64,000 nucleotides of DNA from Burkholderia cenocepacia (GTDB taxonomy: Bacteria; Pseudomonadota; Gammaproteobacteria; Burkholderiales; Burkholderiaceae). The DNA lies in the NCBI RefSeq assembly GCF_900446215.1, contig NZ_UAQZ01000014.1, positions 1-64,000 on the forward strand. Direction: 5' to 3'. Shown here one piece after another: positions 44,545 through 53,853 of this stretch; within the stretch, counting starts at the first letter, position 1, and every line of letters begins with the position of its first letter. Position numbers and translations under genes: made by a program. Below the pieces are notes generated by a model that saw only the letters and a program-made list of their open reading frames with translations, did not search any database and was not told where the DNA came from.

Positions 44545-45489
44545 TTACGATTTCGACGAAACGGCGGCGACAGGGCCGGCATGTGCGGGAACGGCGTCGT
44601 GCGTGTCGGCCAGTTCGGCGGCGAGGTGACGCTCAGCGAGCAGCTTCAGCGCGAGCGTGACGAGCGCGAGCAGCGCCAGCACCGACGCCACCGCGAACGC
44701 CGCCGCGAAGTTGTATTCGTTGTACAGGATTTCGACGTGCAGCGGCATCGTGTCCGTCACGCCGCGGATGTGGCCCGACACGACCGACACCGCGCCGAAC
44801 TCGCCCATCGCGCGCGCATTGCACAGGATCACGCCGTACAGCAGGCCCCACTTCACGTTCGGCAGCGTCACGCGGCGAAAGATCTGCCAGCCCGACGCGC
44901 CTAGCACGCGCGCGGCCTCTTCCTCGTCGGTGCCTTGCGCCTGCATCAGCGGAATCAGCTCGCGCGCGACGAACGGGAACGTGACGAAGATCGTCGCGAG
45001 CACGATGCCCGGCACCGCGAAGATGATCTGCACGTCGTGCCCCTGCAGCCACGGCCCGAGCCAGCCCTGCGCGCCGAACAGCAGCACGTACACGAGGCCC
45101 GAGATCACCGGCGACACCGAGAACGGCAGGTCGATCAGCGTCGTCAGCAGCGCCTTGCCGCGGAATTCGAACTTCGCGATCGCCCACGATGCGCACACGC
45201 CGAACACGAGGTTCAGCGGCACCGCGATCACGGCGACGGTCAGCGTCAGTTTGATCGCCGACCATGCATCGGGATCGGCCAGCGATTCGAAATAGAAGCC
45301 GACGCCCTTGCGCAGCGCCTCGACGAACACCGCGGCGAGCGGCACGACGAGGAAGAACGCGAGGAACGCCAGCGCGATGCCCGTGAGCAGCCAGCGCACG
45401 ACGCGCGACTCGCTGACGGGATCGAGCCGCTTCGCGGCACGCGCGGCGGGTGACGGGGTTTTCAGCACGACGGTGGCCTCCTGGCTCAT
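44545..45489 (-). CDS. cysW: Sulfate ABC transporter permease CysW
   Basis: A 314-residue inner-membrane permease. The N-terminal SESRVVRWLLTGIALAFLAFFLVVPLAAVFVEAL, DLPFSVSPVISGLVYVLLFGAQG and the EAA loop ARVLGASGWQIFRRVTLPNVKWGLLYG are CysW signatures, and PLHVEILYNEYNFAAAFAVAS marks the last segments. ATG 45489 overlaps the cysT stop (ATGA). Confidence 0.93.
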   Translation of the reverse strand: MSQEATVVLKTPSPAARAAKRLDPVSESRVVRWLLTGIALAFLAFFLVVPLAAVFVEALRKGVGFYFESLADPDAWSAIKLTLTVAVIAVPLNLVFGVCASWAIAKFEFRGKALLTTLIDLPFSVSPVISGLVYVLLFGAQGWLGPWLQGHDVQIIFAVPGIVLATIFVTFPFVARELIPLMQAQGTDEEEAARVLGASGWQIFRRVTLPNVKWGLLYGVILCNARAMGEFGAVSVVSGHIRGVTDTMPLHVEILYNEYNFAAAFAVASVLALLALVTLALKLLAERHLAAELADTHDAVPAHAGPVAAVSSKS

Positions 45490-46379
45490 TGCTGGCCTCC
45501 TGCTGCGACGGCGGCGACAGCGGCGGGCGCCGGGCCGCTCGCGCCCTTGCTCGTCCGGCGCTGCAGATACCACTGCAGCGTGTTGATCAGCAGCAGCATC
45601 AGGAACGACACGACCAGCATCACGACCGCCAGCGCGGTCGCGCCCGCGTAGTCGTACTGCTCGAGCTTCGTGATGATCAGCAGCGACGTGATCTCGGATT
45701 TCATCGGCACGTTGCCGGCGATGAAGATCACCGAGCCGTATTCGCCCAGCGCACGCGCGAACGCGAGCGCGAAACCGGTGAGCAGCGCCGGCAGCACGGC
45801 CGGCAGCACGACGCGGCGGAACGTCAGCCAGCGCGACGCACCGAGGCACGCGGCGGCCTCTTCCTGCTCGCGCTCGAAATCCTCGAGCACCGGCTGCACG
45901 GTGCGCACGACGAACGGCAGCCCGATGAAGGTCAGCGCGACCAGCACGCCGGCCGGCGTGAACGCGATCTTGATGCCGAGCAGCGCCAGATACTGGCCGA
46001 CCCAGCCGTTGGTCGCGTAGACGGCCGCGAGCGAGATGCCGGCCACCGAGGTCGGCAGCGCGAACGGCAGGTCGACGATCGCGTCGACGAGGCGCTTGAA
46101 CGGGAACGTGTAGCGCACCAGCACCCACGCGACGAGGAAGCCGAACACGGCGTTGATCAGCGCGCCGCCGAGCGCGGCCGAGAACGTCAGCCGGTACGAC
46201 GCGAGCACGCGCGGCGACGTGACGGCGGTGACGAACTGGTCCCACGACAGCGTCGCGGTCTTCAGGAACGTGGCGGCGAGCGGAATCAGCACCACGAGGC
46301 TCAAATAGGCCACCGTGATGCCGAGTGTCACGCCGAAACCGGGCAGCGCGCTCGGCTTGCGAAAGGTGTACGTCGTCAT
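45486..46379 (-). CDS. cysT: Sulfate ABC transporter permease CysT (CysU)
   Basis: A 297-residue permease with motifs DLPFALPTSVAGISLAAVYATNGWVGQYL and the EAA loop AACLGASRWLTFRRVVLPAVLPALLTGFALAFARALGEYGSVIFIAGN. It pairs with CysW to form the sulfate channel. It lies 123 bases after the binding-protein gene. The C-terminus has an Ala/Gly tail. Confidence 0.93.
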   Translation of the reverse strand: MTTYTFRKPSALPGFGVTLGITVAYLSLVVLIPLAATFLKTATLSWDQFVTAVTSPRVLASYRLTFSAALGGALINAVFGFLVAWVLVRYTFPFKRLVDAIVDLPFALPTSVAGISLAAVYATNGWVGQYLALLGIKIAFTPAGVLVALTFIGLPFVVRTVQPVLEDFEREQEEAAACLGASRWLTFRRVVLPAVLPALLTGFALAFARALGEYGSVIFIAGNVPMKSEITSLLIITKLEQYDYAGATALAVVMLVVSFLMLLLINTLQWYLQRRTSKGASGPAPAAVAAVAAGGQQ

Positions 46380-46502
46380 CGGATGCTCTTGCTGGGTCGA
46401 TGCTGCTCACGGGTCCGACGCAAACGCCGGCGCAGTGAATCGCGCCGGCGGGCCGTCGGGGATGCGGCGCGCTGTCGTGGCGCGCCGCTTGTCGTTATGG
46501 CG

Positions 46503-47540
46503 TTACTGCGGCTTGTAGATCGAGTCGAACACGCCGCCGTCCGCGAAATGCGTCTTCTGCGCATTCGTCCAGCCGCCGAACGTGTCGTCGACCGTGTACA
46601 GCTTCAGCTTCGGAAACTGCTTGGTCAGCTCCGCCGACACGTTCTTCGAACGCGGCCGGTAGTAGTTGCGCGCGGCGATTTCCTGGCCCTGCGGGCTGTA
46701 CAGGAAATTCAGGTAGGCCTCGGCCAGCTTGCGCGTGCCTTTCTTGTCGACCACCTTGTCGACCACCGCGACGGGCGGCTCGGCCAGGATGCTCACCGAC
46801 GGCACGACGATCTCGAACTTGTCGGTGCCGAATTCCTTGACCGACAGGAACGCCTCGTTTTCCCATGCGATCAGCACGTCGCCGATCCCGCGCTGCACGA
46901 AGCTCGTCGTCGCGCCCCGCGCGCCCGAATCGAGCACGCCTGCGTTCTTGTAGAGCTTCGTGACGAATTCCTTCGCCGTCTGCTCGTTGCCGCCCGGCTT
47001 GTGCAGCGCGTATGCCCAGGCGGCCAGGTAGTTCCAGCGCGCGCCGCCCGACGTCTTCGGGTTCGGCGTGACGATCGAGATGCCCGGCTTGGTCAGGTCG
47101 TCCCAGTCCTTGATCCCCTTCGGATTACCCTTGCGCACCAGGAACACGATCGTCGACGTGTACGGCGACGCGTTGTCGGGCAGGCGCTTCTGCCAATCTT
47201 TGGCCACGAGCCCCTTGTTCGCGAGCGCGTCGATGTCGTAGGCGAGCGCCAGCGTGACGACGTCGGCCTGCAGGCCATCGAGCACCGAGCGCGCCTGCGC
47301 GCCCGACCCGCCGTGCGACTGCTTGAAATTGACCGTTTCGCCCGTCTTCGCCTTCCACTCCTTGCCGAACGCCTGGTTGAAATCCTGATACAGCTCGCGC
47401 GTCGGGTCGTACGACACGTTCAGGAAAGTCGTATCGGCCTGGGCATGCGTCACGACGCCCAGCACCGCCGCCGCGCCCAGCGCGAGTGTTGCGATCAGGC
47501 GGCCCACTCCGCCCACCAGCCCCGTGTTGCGCTTCGCCAT
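46503..47540 (-). CDS. sbp: Periplasmic sulfate-binding protein
   Basis: A 345-residue binding protein. After the signal peptide (cleaved near HAQA) the mature protein has TTFLNVSYDPTRELYQDFNQAFGKEW and FKQSHGGSGAQARSVLDGLQADVVTLALAYDID, the classical Sbp/CysP sequence with its sulfate-binding serine-glycine loop. First gene of sbp-cysT-cysW-cysA, divergent from lexA. The upstream stretch (47560-47640) is AT-rich, fitting CysB binding, but I could not define a CysB site. Confidence 0.94.
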   Translation of the reverse strand: MAKRNTGLVGGVGRLIATLALGAAAVLGVVTHAQADTTFLNVSYDPTRELYQDFNQAFGKEWKAKTGETVNFKQSHGGSGAQARSVLDGLQADVVTLALAYDIDALANKGLVAKDWQKRLPDNASPYTSTIVFLVRKGNPKGIKDWDDLTKPGISIVTPNPKTSGGARWNYLAAWAYALHKPGGNEQTAKEFVTKLYKNAGVLDSGARGATTSFVQRGIGDVLIAWENEAFLSVKEFGTDKFEIVVPSVSILAEPPVAVVDKVVDKKGTRKLAEAYLNFLYSPQGQEIAARNYYRPRSKNVSAELTKQFPKLKLYTVDDTFGGWTNAQKTHFADGGVFDSIYKPQ

Positions 47541-47761
47541 CCTTGGTTCTCCAGTGTTGTCGGTATTGCGATGTCGGGCCAGTCTATCGAACGGGTTACA
47601 TGATTAAAAATAATCGTTCCTCATTTTTTAATACTCAAAAGTGCTAACGCAGACGGGATGGACGGTTGCGGCGGATAAACCGGCGTCCGGGCGTCGCGAA
47701 ATCGCGCCGGAACCGGCGCGATCGCGTCGAACCTCAAGTAACACTTGAAATTCACCAGGTA

Positions 47762-47797
47762 CTGTATAAAAATACAGCTCACTGTCTATCCATACAG
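47762..47797 (+). promoter_or_regulatory. Two tandem LexA (SOS) boxes before lexA
   Basis: CTGTATAAAAATACAG (47762-47777) and CTGTCTATCCATACAG (47782-47797) both match CTGT-N8-ACAG and start 20 bases apart. The first overlaps a TATAAA-type -10 with TTGAAA upstream. They end eight bases before the lexA ATG, so LexA represses its own gene. Confidence 0.92.
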
Positions 47798-47804
47798 TTG
47801 AGCC

Positions 47805-48452
47805 ATGACCAAACTCACCGCCCGTCAGCAGCAAGTGTTCGACTTGATCCGTCGCGCGATCGAGCGCTCCGGATTCCCGCCCACCCGCGCCGAGATCGCG
47901 GCCGAACTGGGCTTCAGCTCGCCGAACGCGGCCGAGGAGCACCTGCGCGCGCTGGCGCGCAAGGGCGTGATCGAGCTGGCCGCCGGTGCGTCGCGCGGCA
48001 TCCGGCTGCTCGGCGTCGACGACGCCCCGCACCAGTTCACGCTGCCGCACGCCGCGCTGATGCAACTGTCGCTGCCGCTCGTCGGCCGCGTCGCGGCCGG
48101 TAGCCCGATCCTCGCGCAGGAGCACATCTCGCAGCACTACGCGTGCGATCCCGCGCTGTTCACCAGCAAGCCCGACTACCTGCTGAAGGTGCGCGGCCTG
48201 TCGATGCGCGACGCCGGCATTCTCGACGGCGACCTCCTCGCCGTGCAGAAGCGCACGGAAGCGAAGGACGGCCAGATCATCGTCGCGCGTCTGGGCGACG
48301 ACGTCACGGTCAAGCGCCTGATGCGCCGGCCCGGCGGCCTCGAGCTGATCGCGGAGAACCCGGATTACGAAAACATCTTCGTCAAGGCCGGCAGCGCGGA
48401 TTTCGCGCTGGAAGGCATCGCCGTCGGGCTGATTCGCTCGGGCGAACTCTGA
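47805..48452 (+). CDS. lexA: SOS repressor LexA
   Basis: A 215-residue LexA. The N-terminal winged-helix DNA-binding domain is TARQQQVFDLIRRAIERSGFPPTRAEIAAELGFSSPNAAEEHLRALARKG. The self-cleavage bond is A98-G99 in RVAAGSPI, with the catalytic serine S133 (GLSMRDAGI) and lysine K170 (DDVTVKRL) present. RecA-stimulated cleavage would derepress SOS genes, including itself through the two boxes just upstream. Confidence 0.97.
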   Translation: MTKLTARQQQVFDLIRRAIERSGFPPTRAEIAAELGFSSPNAAEEHLRALARKGVIELAAGASRGIRLLGVDDAPHQFTLPHAALMQLSLPLVGRVAAGSPILAQEHISQHYACDPALFTSKPDYLLKVRGLSMRDAGILDGDLLAVQKRTEAKDGQIIVARLGDDVTVKRLMRRPGGLELIAENPDYENIFVKAGSADFALEGIAVGLIRSGEL

Positions 48453-48478
48453 CATTCCGTCTCGCTCAGGAGAACATC

Positions 48479-48814
48479 ATGGAACGCCTTGCCCGCCTGC
48501 TGCCTTTCCGTCAATTCGGTCGCCTGCGTCATCTGCGCGGCCGCACGCCCTGCGCACCGCTGTCCGCGGCGGCGCCTGTGCATGAAGAAGTCGCAGTCGA
48601 ACGGCAGGCGTCCCTGCTGCCGTCAGCGCTGCCCGCGTTCGCGCGGGTATCGCTGAACGCCGGTCTGAATCACGCGGAACCCGCACGCCGCGCGCCGGTG
48701 CGCGTCTATCACGGCCGGTCGCGCTTGATCATGGTCGGCACGATCGATGCCGTCTGCCGAATGATCGATCGCTGCATCGCAGAGGAACGATCGGCCACGC
48801 CGGGCGGTCTCTGA
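48479..48814 (+). CDS. Hypothetical protein downstream of lexA
   Basis: A 111-residue protein of unknown function. The N-terminal half is basic (RLLPFRQFGRLRHLRGR); the C-terminal half has a compact segment, RVYHGRSRLIMVGTIDAVCRMIDRCIAEE, that looks like a small folded unit with two cysteines. No signal peptide. AGGAG lies before the ATG and the gene begins 26 bases after lexA without a terminator between, so it is probably part of the SOS-induced transcript. Confidence 0.65.
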   Translation: MERLARLLPFRQFGRLRHLRGRTPCAPLSAAAPVHEEVAVERQASLLPSALPAFARVSLNAGLNHAEPARRAPVRVYHGRSRLIMVGTIDAVCRMIDRCIAEERSATPGGL

Positions 48815-48843
48815 TTGCGGAACCTTCCCGCACCGGAGGCAAC

Positions 48844-49563
48844 GTGACCGAATCGCCGCGCCGCACAGGGCGACTCAAGCCCCTACTGATCGTCGCGCTG
48901 ATCGTCGCCGTCATTGCGGCGCTCGGCTATGCGTACGCGTCGCCGTATGTCGCGCTCGGTCGCCTGAAATCGGCGATCGATGCGCGCGATGCGCAGGCGA
49001 TCAGCGAGTATGTCGACTTTCCATCGCTGCGCATCAGCCTGAAGCAGCAGGTCACGGAAGAGTTGATGCGCCGGATCGACGCAGTGAAGAAGAACAACCC
49101 GTTCGCGGTGATCGGCGCGCTGATCGGGTCCGCGTTGATCGGTCCTCTGGTCGATGCGTACGCGACGCCGGAAGGCGTTGCCGCGCTGATGAGCGGAATG
49201 CCGCCGCGCGGCAATCCGGGCGAGCGTCCGCCTGAGTGGTCGAATCAGCCGCCGGCAGGCAATGCCCCCGGCACCACGCCTGCCGCACCGCCCGCCAATC
49301 CGGCGCCGGCAAGTGCGGGGGTATCGGGCAGCAACGCGGTCGCTTCGGCGGCATCGTCGCCGGCGCCCGCACCTGCCGCACCGGCCAGCCCGAGCGAAGC
49401 CACGCAAGCGCCGCACCAGCAGCAAACCAGCGCGGGCTACCGAAATATCGATGAATTCGTCGTGACGTATCAGCGCAGTGCCGACGGCACACGCTATGCG
49501 GCGATCTTTCACCGCTTCGGGCTGTTCTCGTGGAAATTGTCCGGGATCGACCTGCATGCTTAG
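48844..49563 (+). CDS. DUF2939-family membrane-anchored protein
   Basis: A 239-residue protein with one N-terminal membrane segment (KPLLIVALIVAVIAALGYAYA, residues about 12-32), then the DUF2939 start ASPYVALGRLKSAIDARDAQAISEYVDFPSLRISLKQQV. Residues about 125-195 are a Pro/Ala/Ser-rich low-complexity linker before a short C-terminal domain ending in FHRFGLFSWKLSGIDL. Function unknown. The ATG has GGAGG upstream and the gene begins 29 bases after the previous one, so it may be read with lexA. Confidence 0.75.
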   Translation: MTESPRRTGRLKPLLIVALIVAVIAALGYAYASPYVALGRLKSAIDARDAQAISEYVDFPSLRISLKQQVTEELMRRIDAVKKNNPFAVIGALIGSALIGPLVDAYATPEGVAALMSGMPPRGNPGERPPEWSNQPPAGNAPGTTPAAPPANPAPASAGVSGSNAVASAASSPAPAPAAPASPSEATQAPHQQQTSAGYRNIDEFVVTYQRSADGTRYAAIFHRFGLFSWKLSGIDLHA

Positions 49564-49650
49564 CAGGCCACTCTGGACGCCTGCCGTGCTGATGCAGCGC
49601 GGTGCGTGACCGGCACGCATCGCCGGTCACGCAGTCGTCCAGTCTTTAGA

Positions 49651-50148
49651 TCATTTGCCGTTCGCCGTGGCCGCCTCACGCTCGCGCGCGATTTCGGCCT
49701 TCTGCTCTTCCGCCGACGAACACGCCACCAGGATGCTGCAGTTCACGCGATCGAGCAGTTGCGTATTGCCCGACCCCATCCACCATCTCGACAATCCGCT
49801 GCGGCACCGGTGGCCGACGACGACGAGGTCGACTTTCAGCTCCGACGCGAGATTCGCGATTTCGTCGATCGGATACCCGAACGCGAAATGGCCTTCGGCC
49901 TGTACGCCGCGCTCACGCAGCCAGTTCACGCCTTCCTGCAGGATTTCGCGCGCGGTTTCCTCGAAGCGGCCGCATGCGACATCGGTCAGCAAACCTGCAC
50001 TTTGCGCAATGCTCGAACGCATGTCGACGACCGACAGCAAATGCGTTTCGGCCTTCAGGTCCATTGCGAGATTGGCCCCGCAGCGCAGTGCCTTGCGCCC
50101 TTCGAGCGTGCCGTCGTAACACAGCAAAATCTTGTTGTAGCTAGCCAT
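49651..50148 (-). CDS. Universal stress protein (UspA family)
   Basis: A 165-residue cytoplasmic Usp protein. It starts MASYNKILLCYDGTLEGRKALRCG and has the ATP-binding motif G-x2-G-x9-G-S/T in VVVGHRCRSGLSRWWMGSGNTQLLDRVNCSILVA. The C-terminal 25 residues are charged and extra to the family. Usually induced by growth arrest or stress. Monocistronic, convergent with the gene before it. Confidence 0.92.
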   Translation of the reverse strand: MASYNKILLCYDGTLEGRKALRCGANLAMDLKAETHLLSVVDMRSSIAQSAGLLTDVACGRFEETAREILQEGVNWLRERGVQAEGHFAFGYPIDEIANLASELKVDLVVVGHRCRSGLSRWWMGSGNTQLLDRVNCSILVACSSAEEQKAEIAREREAATANGK

Positions 50149-50478
50149 GAGACCTCCCTATCGCGACAACGAGCCTACGCATTCATCATGGTGCGCCGCA
50201 ATTCAGGACGCAAGGGATGGAAAACGCTGATTCGCCCCGCGCGGCGCGTGCGCGATGATGCGGTGCACGATCGGTGCGCGCTTGCATCGCACCGGGCAGG
50301 CATGCCCTGAAGCGATGCAGCCGATGCACTAGAATGGCCCGTTCATACTCCAGCGGGCCACCGTACGCTGGCGTCGTGCGCTTCGGTCATGCCCATGTGA
50401 CACGCATCCGTCCGATCCGTTCGCAAACCGGCCACGCTCGGGCAACGGAACGCGCCCGCTTACAACGACAACCTGCCC
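50149..50478. other. Intergenic region between the stress protein and NodI-like genes
   Basis: About 330 bases with no gene, hairpin or repeat that I can support. Both flanking genes are transcribed outward from it, so it must contain two promoters. Confidence 0.5.
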
Positions 50479-51393
50479 ATGTCCGTCGCACCGATCGATT
50501 TCCGCAACGTCGAAAAGCGCTATGGCGACAAGCTGGTCGTCAACGGTCTGTCCTTCAACGTGAAGGCCGGCGAATGCTATGGCCTGCTCGGGCCGAACGG
50601 CGCCGGCAAGACCACGACGCTGAAGATGCTGCTCGGCCTCGCGCACCCCGATGCCGGCACCATTTCGCTATGCGGCGAACCGGTTCCATCGCGGGCGCGA
50701 CATGCACGCCAGCGGGTCGGCGTCGTCCCGCAGTTCGACAATCTCGACCCCGACTTCACCGTACGCGAGAACCTGCTCGTCTTCAGCCGCTATTTCGGGA
50801 TGTCGGCGCACGCCGCACGCACGCTCGTGCCGCCGCTGCTCGAATTCGCGAAGCTGGAAAACAAGGCCGACGCGAAGGTCGGCGAGCTGTCGGGCGGCAT
50901 GAAGCGCCGCCTCACGCTCGCCCGTGCGCTCGTCAACGATCCCGACGTGCTGGTGCTCGACGAGCCGACGACGGGCCTCGATCCGCAGGCGCGGCACCTG
51001 ATGTGGGAGCGGCTGCGTTCGCTGCTTGCGCGCGGCAAGACGATCCTGATCACCACGCACTTCATGGAAGAAGCCGAGCGGCTGTGCGATCGGCTGTGCG
51101 TGATCGAGGAAGGCCGCAAGATCGCCGAAGGCGCGCCGCATGCGCTGATCGAATCGGAGATCGGCTGCGACGTGATCGAGATCTACGGGCCCGATCCGGC
51201 CGCGCTGCGCGACGAGTTGTCGGCGTTCGCGAAGCACACGGAGATCAGCGGCGAGACGCTGTTCTGCTATGTGAGCGACCCCGAACCGCTCAGCGCGCGC
51301 CTGAAGGGCCGCGCGGGGTTGCGCTATCTGCATCGGCCGGCCAATCTGGAAGATGTGTTCCTGCGGCTCACGGGCCGCGAAATGCAGGACTGA
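50479..51393 (+). CDS. ABC exporter ATP-binding protein, NodI-like
   Basis: A 304-residue DrrA/NodI-type ATPase. Walker A GPNGAGKTTTLKMLLGL, Q loop VVPQFDNLDPDFTVRENL, signature ELSGGMKRRLTLARAL and Walker B VLVLDEPTTGLD are complete; the C-terminal region EPLSARLKGRAGLRYLHRPANLEDVFLRLTGREM matches the NodI subgroup. It works with the next gene as an export pump. The resemblance to nodulation exporters is one of family; there are no nod genes nearby. Substrate unknown, perhaps a polysaccharide or antibiotic. Confidence 0.88.
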   Translation: MSVAPIDFRNVEKRYGDKLVVNGLSFNVKAGECYGLLGPNGAGKTTTLKMLLGLAHPDAGTISLCGEPVPSRARHARQRVGVVPQFDNLDPDFTVRENLLVFSRYFGMSAHAARTLVPPLLEFAKLENKADAKVGELSGGMKRRLTLARALVNDPDVLVLDEPTTGLDPQARHLMWERLRSLLARGKTILITTHFMEEAERLCDRLCVIEEGRKIAEGAPHALIESEIGCDVIEIYGPDPAALRDELSAFAKHTEISGETLFCYVSDPEPLSARLKGRAGLRYLHRPANLEDVFLRLTGREMQD

Positions 51394-51399
51394 TCGACC

Positions 51400-52233
51400 A
51401 TGGACGTCCGCAACTATTCCGCCACCACGCCATCGGCCCCGCCGCGCGAGTCGCGCTTCGCGATCGCGATGCCCGCGAACGCGAGCAACTGGATCGCCGT
51501 CTGGCGGCGCAACTATCTCGTGTGGCGCAAGCTCGCGCTCGCGTCGATGTTCGGCAATCTCGCCGATCCGATGATCTACCTGTTCGGGCTGGGTTTCGGA
51601 CTCGGCCTGATGCTCGGCCATGTCGACGGCGTGTCGTATATCGCGTTCCTCGCGGCCGGCACGGTCGGGTCGAGCGTGATGATGTCCGCGAGCTTCGAGT
51701 CGATGTATTCGGGTTTCTCGCGGATGCACGTGCAGCGCACGTGGGAAGCGATCATGCACACGCCGCTCGCGCTCGGCGACATCGTGCTCGGCGAGATCGT
51801 GTGGGCGGCCAGCAAGGCGATGCTGTCAGGGGGCGCGATCATGCTGGTCGCGGGCGGGCTCGGCTACGCGCAGTTTCCGTCGATGCTCGCGGTGCTGCCC
51901 GTGATCGCGCTGGCCGGCCTCGCGTTCGCCAGCATCGCGATGATCGTCACGGCGCTCGCGCCGTCCTACGATTTCTTCATGTTCTATCAGACGCTCGCGC
52001 TGACGCCGATGCTGCTGCTGTCCGGCGTGTTTTTCCCGATCACGCAGTTGCCGCCGATCGCGCAGCACGCGGCGCGGGCGCTACCGCTCGCGAATGCGGT
52101 CGAGCTGATCCGGCCCGCGATGCTCGGCCGGCCGGCGACCGACATCGCGCTGCACGTCGCGGTGCTCGCCGGCTACGCGGTCGGCGGATTCCTGCTGTCC
52201 GCGTGGCTGTTCCGGCGGCGGATGATGCGCTGA
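51400..52233 (+). CDS. ABC-2 type exporter permease, NodJ-like
   Basis: A 277-residue ABC-2 membrane protein with about six membrane segments. NWIAVWRRNYLVWRKLALASMFGNLADPMIYLFGLGFGLGLML and AAGTVGSSVMMSASFESMYSGFSRMHVQRTWEAIMHTPLALGDIVLGEI are NodJ signatures. It starts six bases after the ATPase stop, so they form one operon. Confidence 0.88.
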   Translation: MDVRNYSATTPSAPPRESRFAIAMPANASNWIAVWRRNYLVWRKLALASMFGNLADPMIYLFGLGFGLGLMLGHVDGVSYIAFLAAGTVGSSVMMSASFESMYSGFSRMHVQRTWEAIMHTPLALGDIVLGEIVWAASKAMLSGGAIMLVAGGLGYAQFPSMLAVLPVIALAGLAFASIAMIVTALAPSYDFFMFYQTLALTPMLLLSGVFFPITQLPPIAQHAARALPLANAVELIRPAMLGRPATDIALHVAVLAGYAVGGFLLSAWLFRRRMMR

Positions 52234-52270
52234 CGGCCGGCGCACCGGGCGCCGGCTTCATGCGACGACG

Positions 52271-52693
52271 TTACTCGTCGTCGTCGCTCCACGGAATTTC
52301 GACGTCGGTCAGGAACGCGACGGTCGCGAGCGGGCCGCCTTCCTGGCGGCCGAGCTTGCCGTCCGCGCGATGCCATTCGACGCGGAACTGCGTACCCGGA
52401 TCGTCGGCCACCAGATACACGGTGCGCAGTTCTTCCTTGTCGGCTTCGTCCACCGGACCGTCGAACGACACCAGCATCTTCTGCGGCCACAGGCCGTTGA
52501 CCGGATCGTAGATGCGATCGCCTTGCGGAATGTCGATGCTGGCCTCGACACCGATCGTTGCGGAGGCCTCGATGATCATCGTGCCGAGCGCTTGCAGCAC
52601 GGCAGTCGCCCGCGCGGAATTGGCCTGGCGGATCGCGAGATCGCCGCGCGTCAGCGCCTTTTCGAGTCGAGGATGAATCTTCGGTTGGGTCAT
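52271..52693 (-). CDS. Conserved hypothetical protein (140 aa)
   Basis: A 140-residue acidic soluble protein of unknown function. The first half, KIHPRLEKALTRGDLAIRQANSARATAVLQALGTMIIEASATIG, looks helical; the second half has strands and Trp residues (NGLWPQKMLVSFDG, FRVEWHRADGKLG) and ends IPWSDDDE. No signal peptide or membrane segment. The ATG at 52693 is the only start giving a compact protein. It stands 101 bases after the selU-linked permease gene on the same strand and may be co-transcribed with it. Confidence 0.7.
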   Translation of the reverse strand: MTQPKIHPRLEKALTRGDLAIRQANSARATAVLQALGTMIIEASATIGVEASIDIPQGDRIYDPVNGLWPQKMLVSFDGPVDEADKEELRTVYLVADDPGTQFRVEWHRADGKLGRQEGGPLATVAFLTDVEIPWSDDDE

Positions 52694-52794
52694 GCGTTTT
52701 CCTGTTTGCTTCTTGTAAAGGGCGCCGCACGCGTGAAGCGGCGGCGCCGGATGAATACGACGACGGCGCGCGACTGGCGCGCCGTTTGCGTGCG

Positions 52795-53853
52795 TCAGAA
52801 CCCGAACGCGATCGCGAGCAAGCCGCTCGCGATCCCGAACACGACGACGAGCGTCGCGACGATCGCCAGCATGGTCGGCTTGAACGAACGCGCGAGCATC
52901 GCGAGCGACGGCACGCTGATCGGCGGCAGCGTCATCAGCAGCGCGGCGGCCGGACCGACGCCCATGCCGAGCGACAGCATCGCCTGGATGATCGGCACCT
53001 CGCCGGCCGTCGGAATCACGAACAGCATGCCCGCGACCGCGAATGCGACGATCCAGCCGAGATGATTGCCGATGTCCGGGCCGATATGCGGAAACAGCCA
53101 CGCGCGCGCGGCGCCGAGCAGCAGCACGAGCACGATGTATTCGGGCACGAGCCGCACGGCCATGCGCGCGAGCAGTTTCATCCAGCGGACGAACGGATTG
53201 CCGGCCGCGGCCTGTTCGGCAGCCAGCGCGGCGAGCTGGGCATCGTCGATATTGCGGTCTTCAGGACGCGCGATGCGGTTCAGCAGGTAGCCGATCCCGA
53301 ACACCATCGCGATGCCGAGCACGAGGCGCAGCGCGCTCCAGTGCCAGCCGAGCACGAAGCCCATGAACACCAGCGCGGCCGGGTTCAGCACTGTGTTGCC
53401 GAGCCAGAATGCGACCGCGCCGCCCGGCGATGCATGACGCGCCCGCAGCCCCGCGACGACCGGCGCCGCGCAGCACGTGCACATCATCCCCGGCAGCGAC
53501 AGCAGCCCGCCCGCGGCGACACTGCCGAACCCGGTGCGGCCGAGCACGCGCGCCACCCAATGCGCGGGCAGCAGCGCCTGCACGGCCGAGCCGAGCAGCA
53601 GGCCGAGCACCATCGCCTGCCAGATCGCCTTGCCGTATGCCCACGCGTAGTCGAGCGCCGCCTTCAGCGACGGCTCGGGGGCCGCCGCCGACGTACCCAT
53701 CAGGATCGACTGGCCGATCGAATGGTGCTCGGCGGCAACGAACGCCTTGTTGTAGTACGGGAACCATTTCACATAGAAGAGCCCCGCGACCGCGATCAGC
53801 AGGAAGGTCATCCAGCCGAGGGCGGGACTGGGTTGGGTGCGTGTGGTCGTCAT
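52795..53853 (-). CDS. YraQ/ArsP-like permease (UPF0718/DUF318) coupled to selU
   Basis: A 352-residue integral membrane protein with about eight to ten membrane segments. The motif LPGMMCTCCAAPVVAGLR (residues about 114-131) carries three cysteines close together, as in ArsP/YraQ permeases, and a matching half-repeat lies in VIPTAGEVPIIQAMLSLGMG. Its ATG overlaps the stop of the tRNA 2-selenouridine synthase gene (ATGA), so the two are translated together. Family members export organoarsenicals or carry unknown thiol-reactive compounds. The tie to selU suggests a selenium compound, an inference from context. Confidence 0.8.
   Translation of the reverse strand: MTTTRTQPSPALGWMTFLLIAVAGLFYVKWFPYYNKAFVAAEHHSIGQSILMGTSAAAPEPSLKAALDYAWAYGKAIWQAMVLGLLLGSAVQALLPAHWVARVLGRTGFGSVAAGGLLSLPGMMCTCCAAPVVAGLRARHASPGGAVAFWLGNTVLNPAALVFMGFVLGWHWSALRLVLGIAMVFGIGYLLNRIARPEDRNIDDAQLAALAAEQAAAGNPFVRWMKLLARMAVRLVPEYIVLVLLLGAARAWLFPHIGPDIGNHLGWIVAFAVAGMLFVIPTAGEVPIIQAMLSLGMGVGPAAALLMTLPPISVPSLAMLARSFKPTMLAIVATLVVVFGIASGLLAIAFGF

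Noticed and set aside
50479..52233. Reading the ABC exporter as a nodulation factor pump
   Set aside because: NodIJ-like exporters are common in non-symbiotic bacteria, and no other nod genes are nearby.
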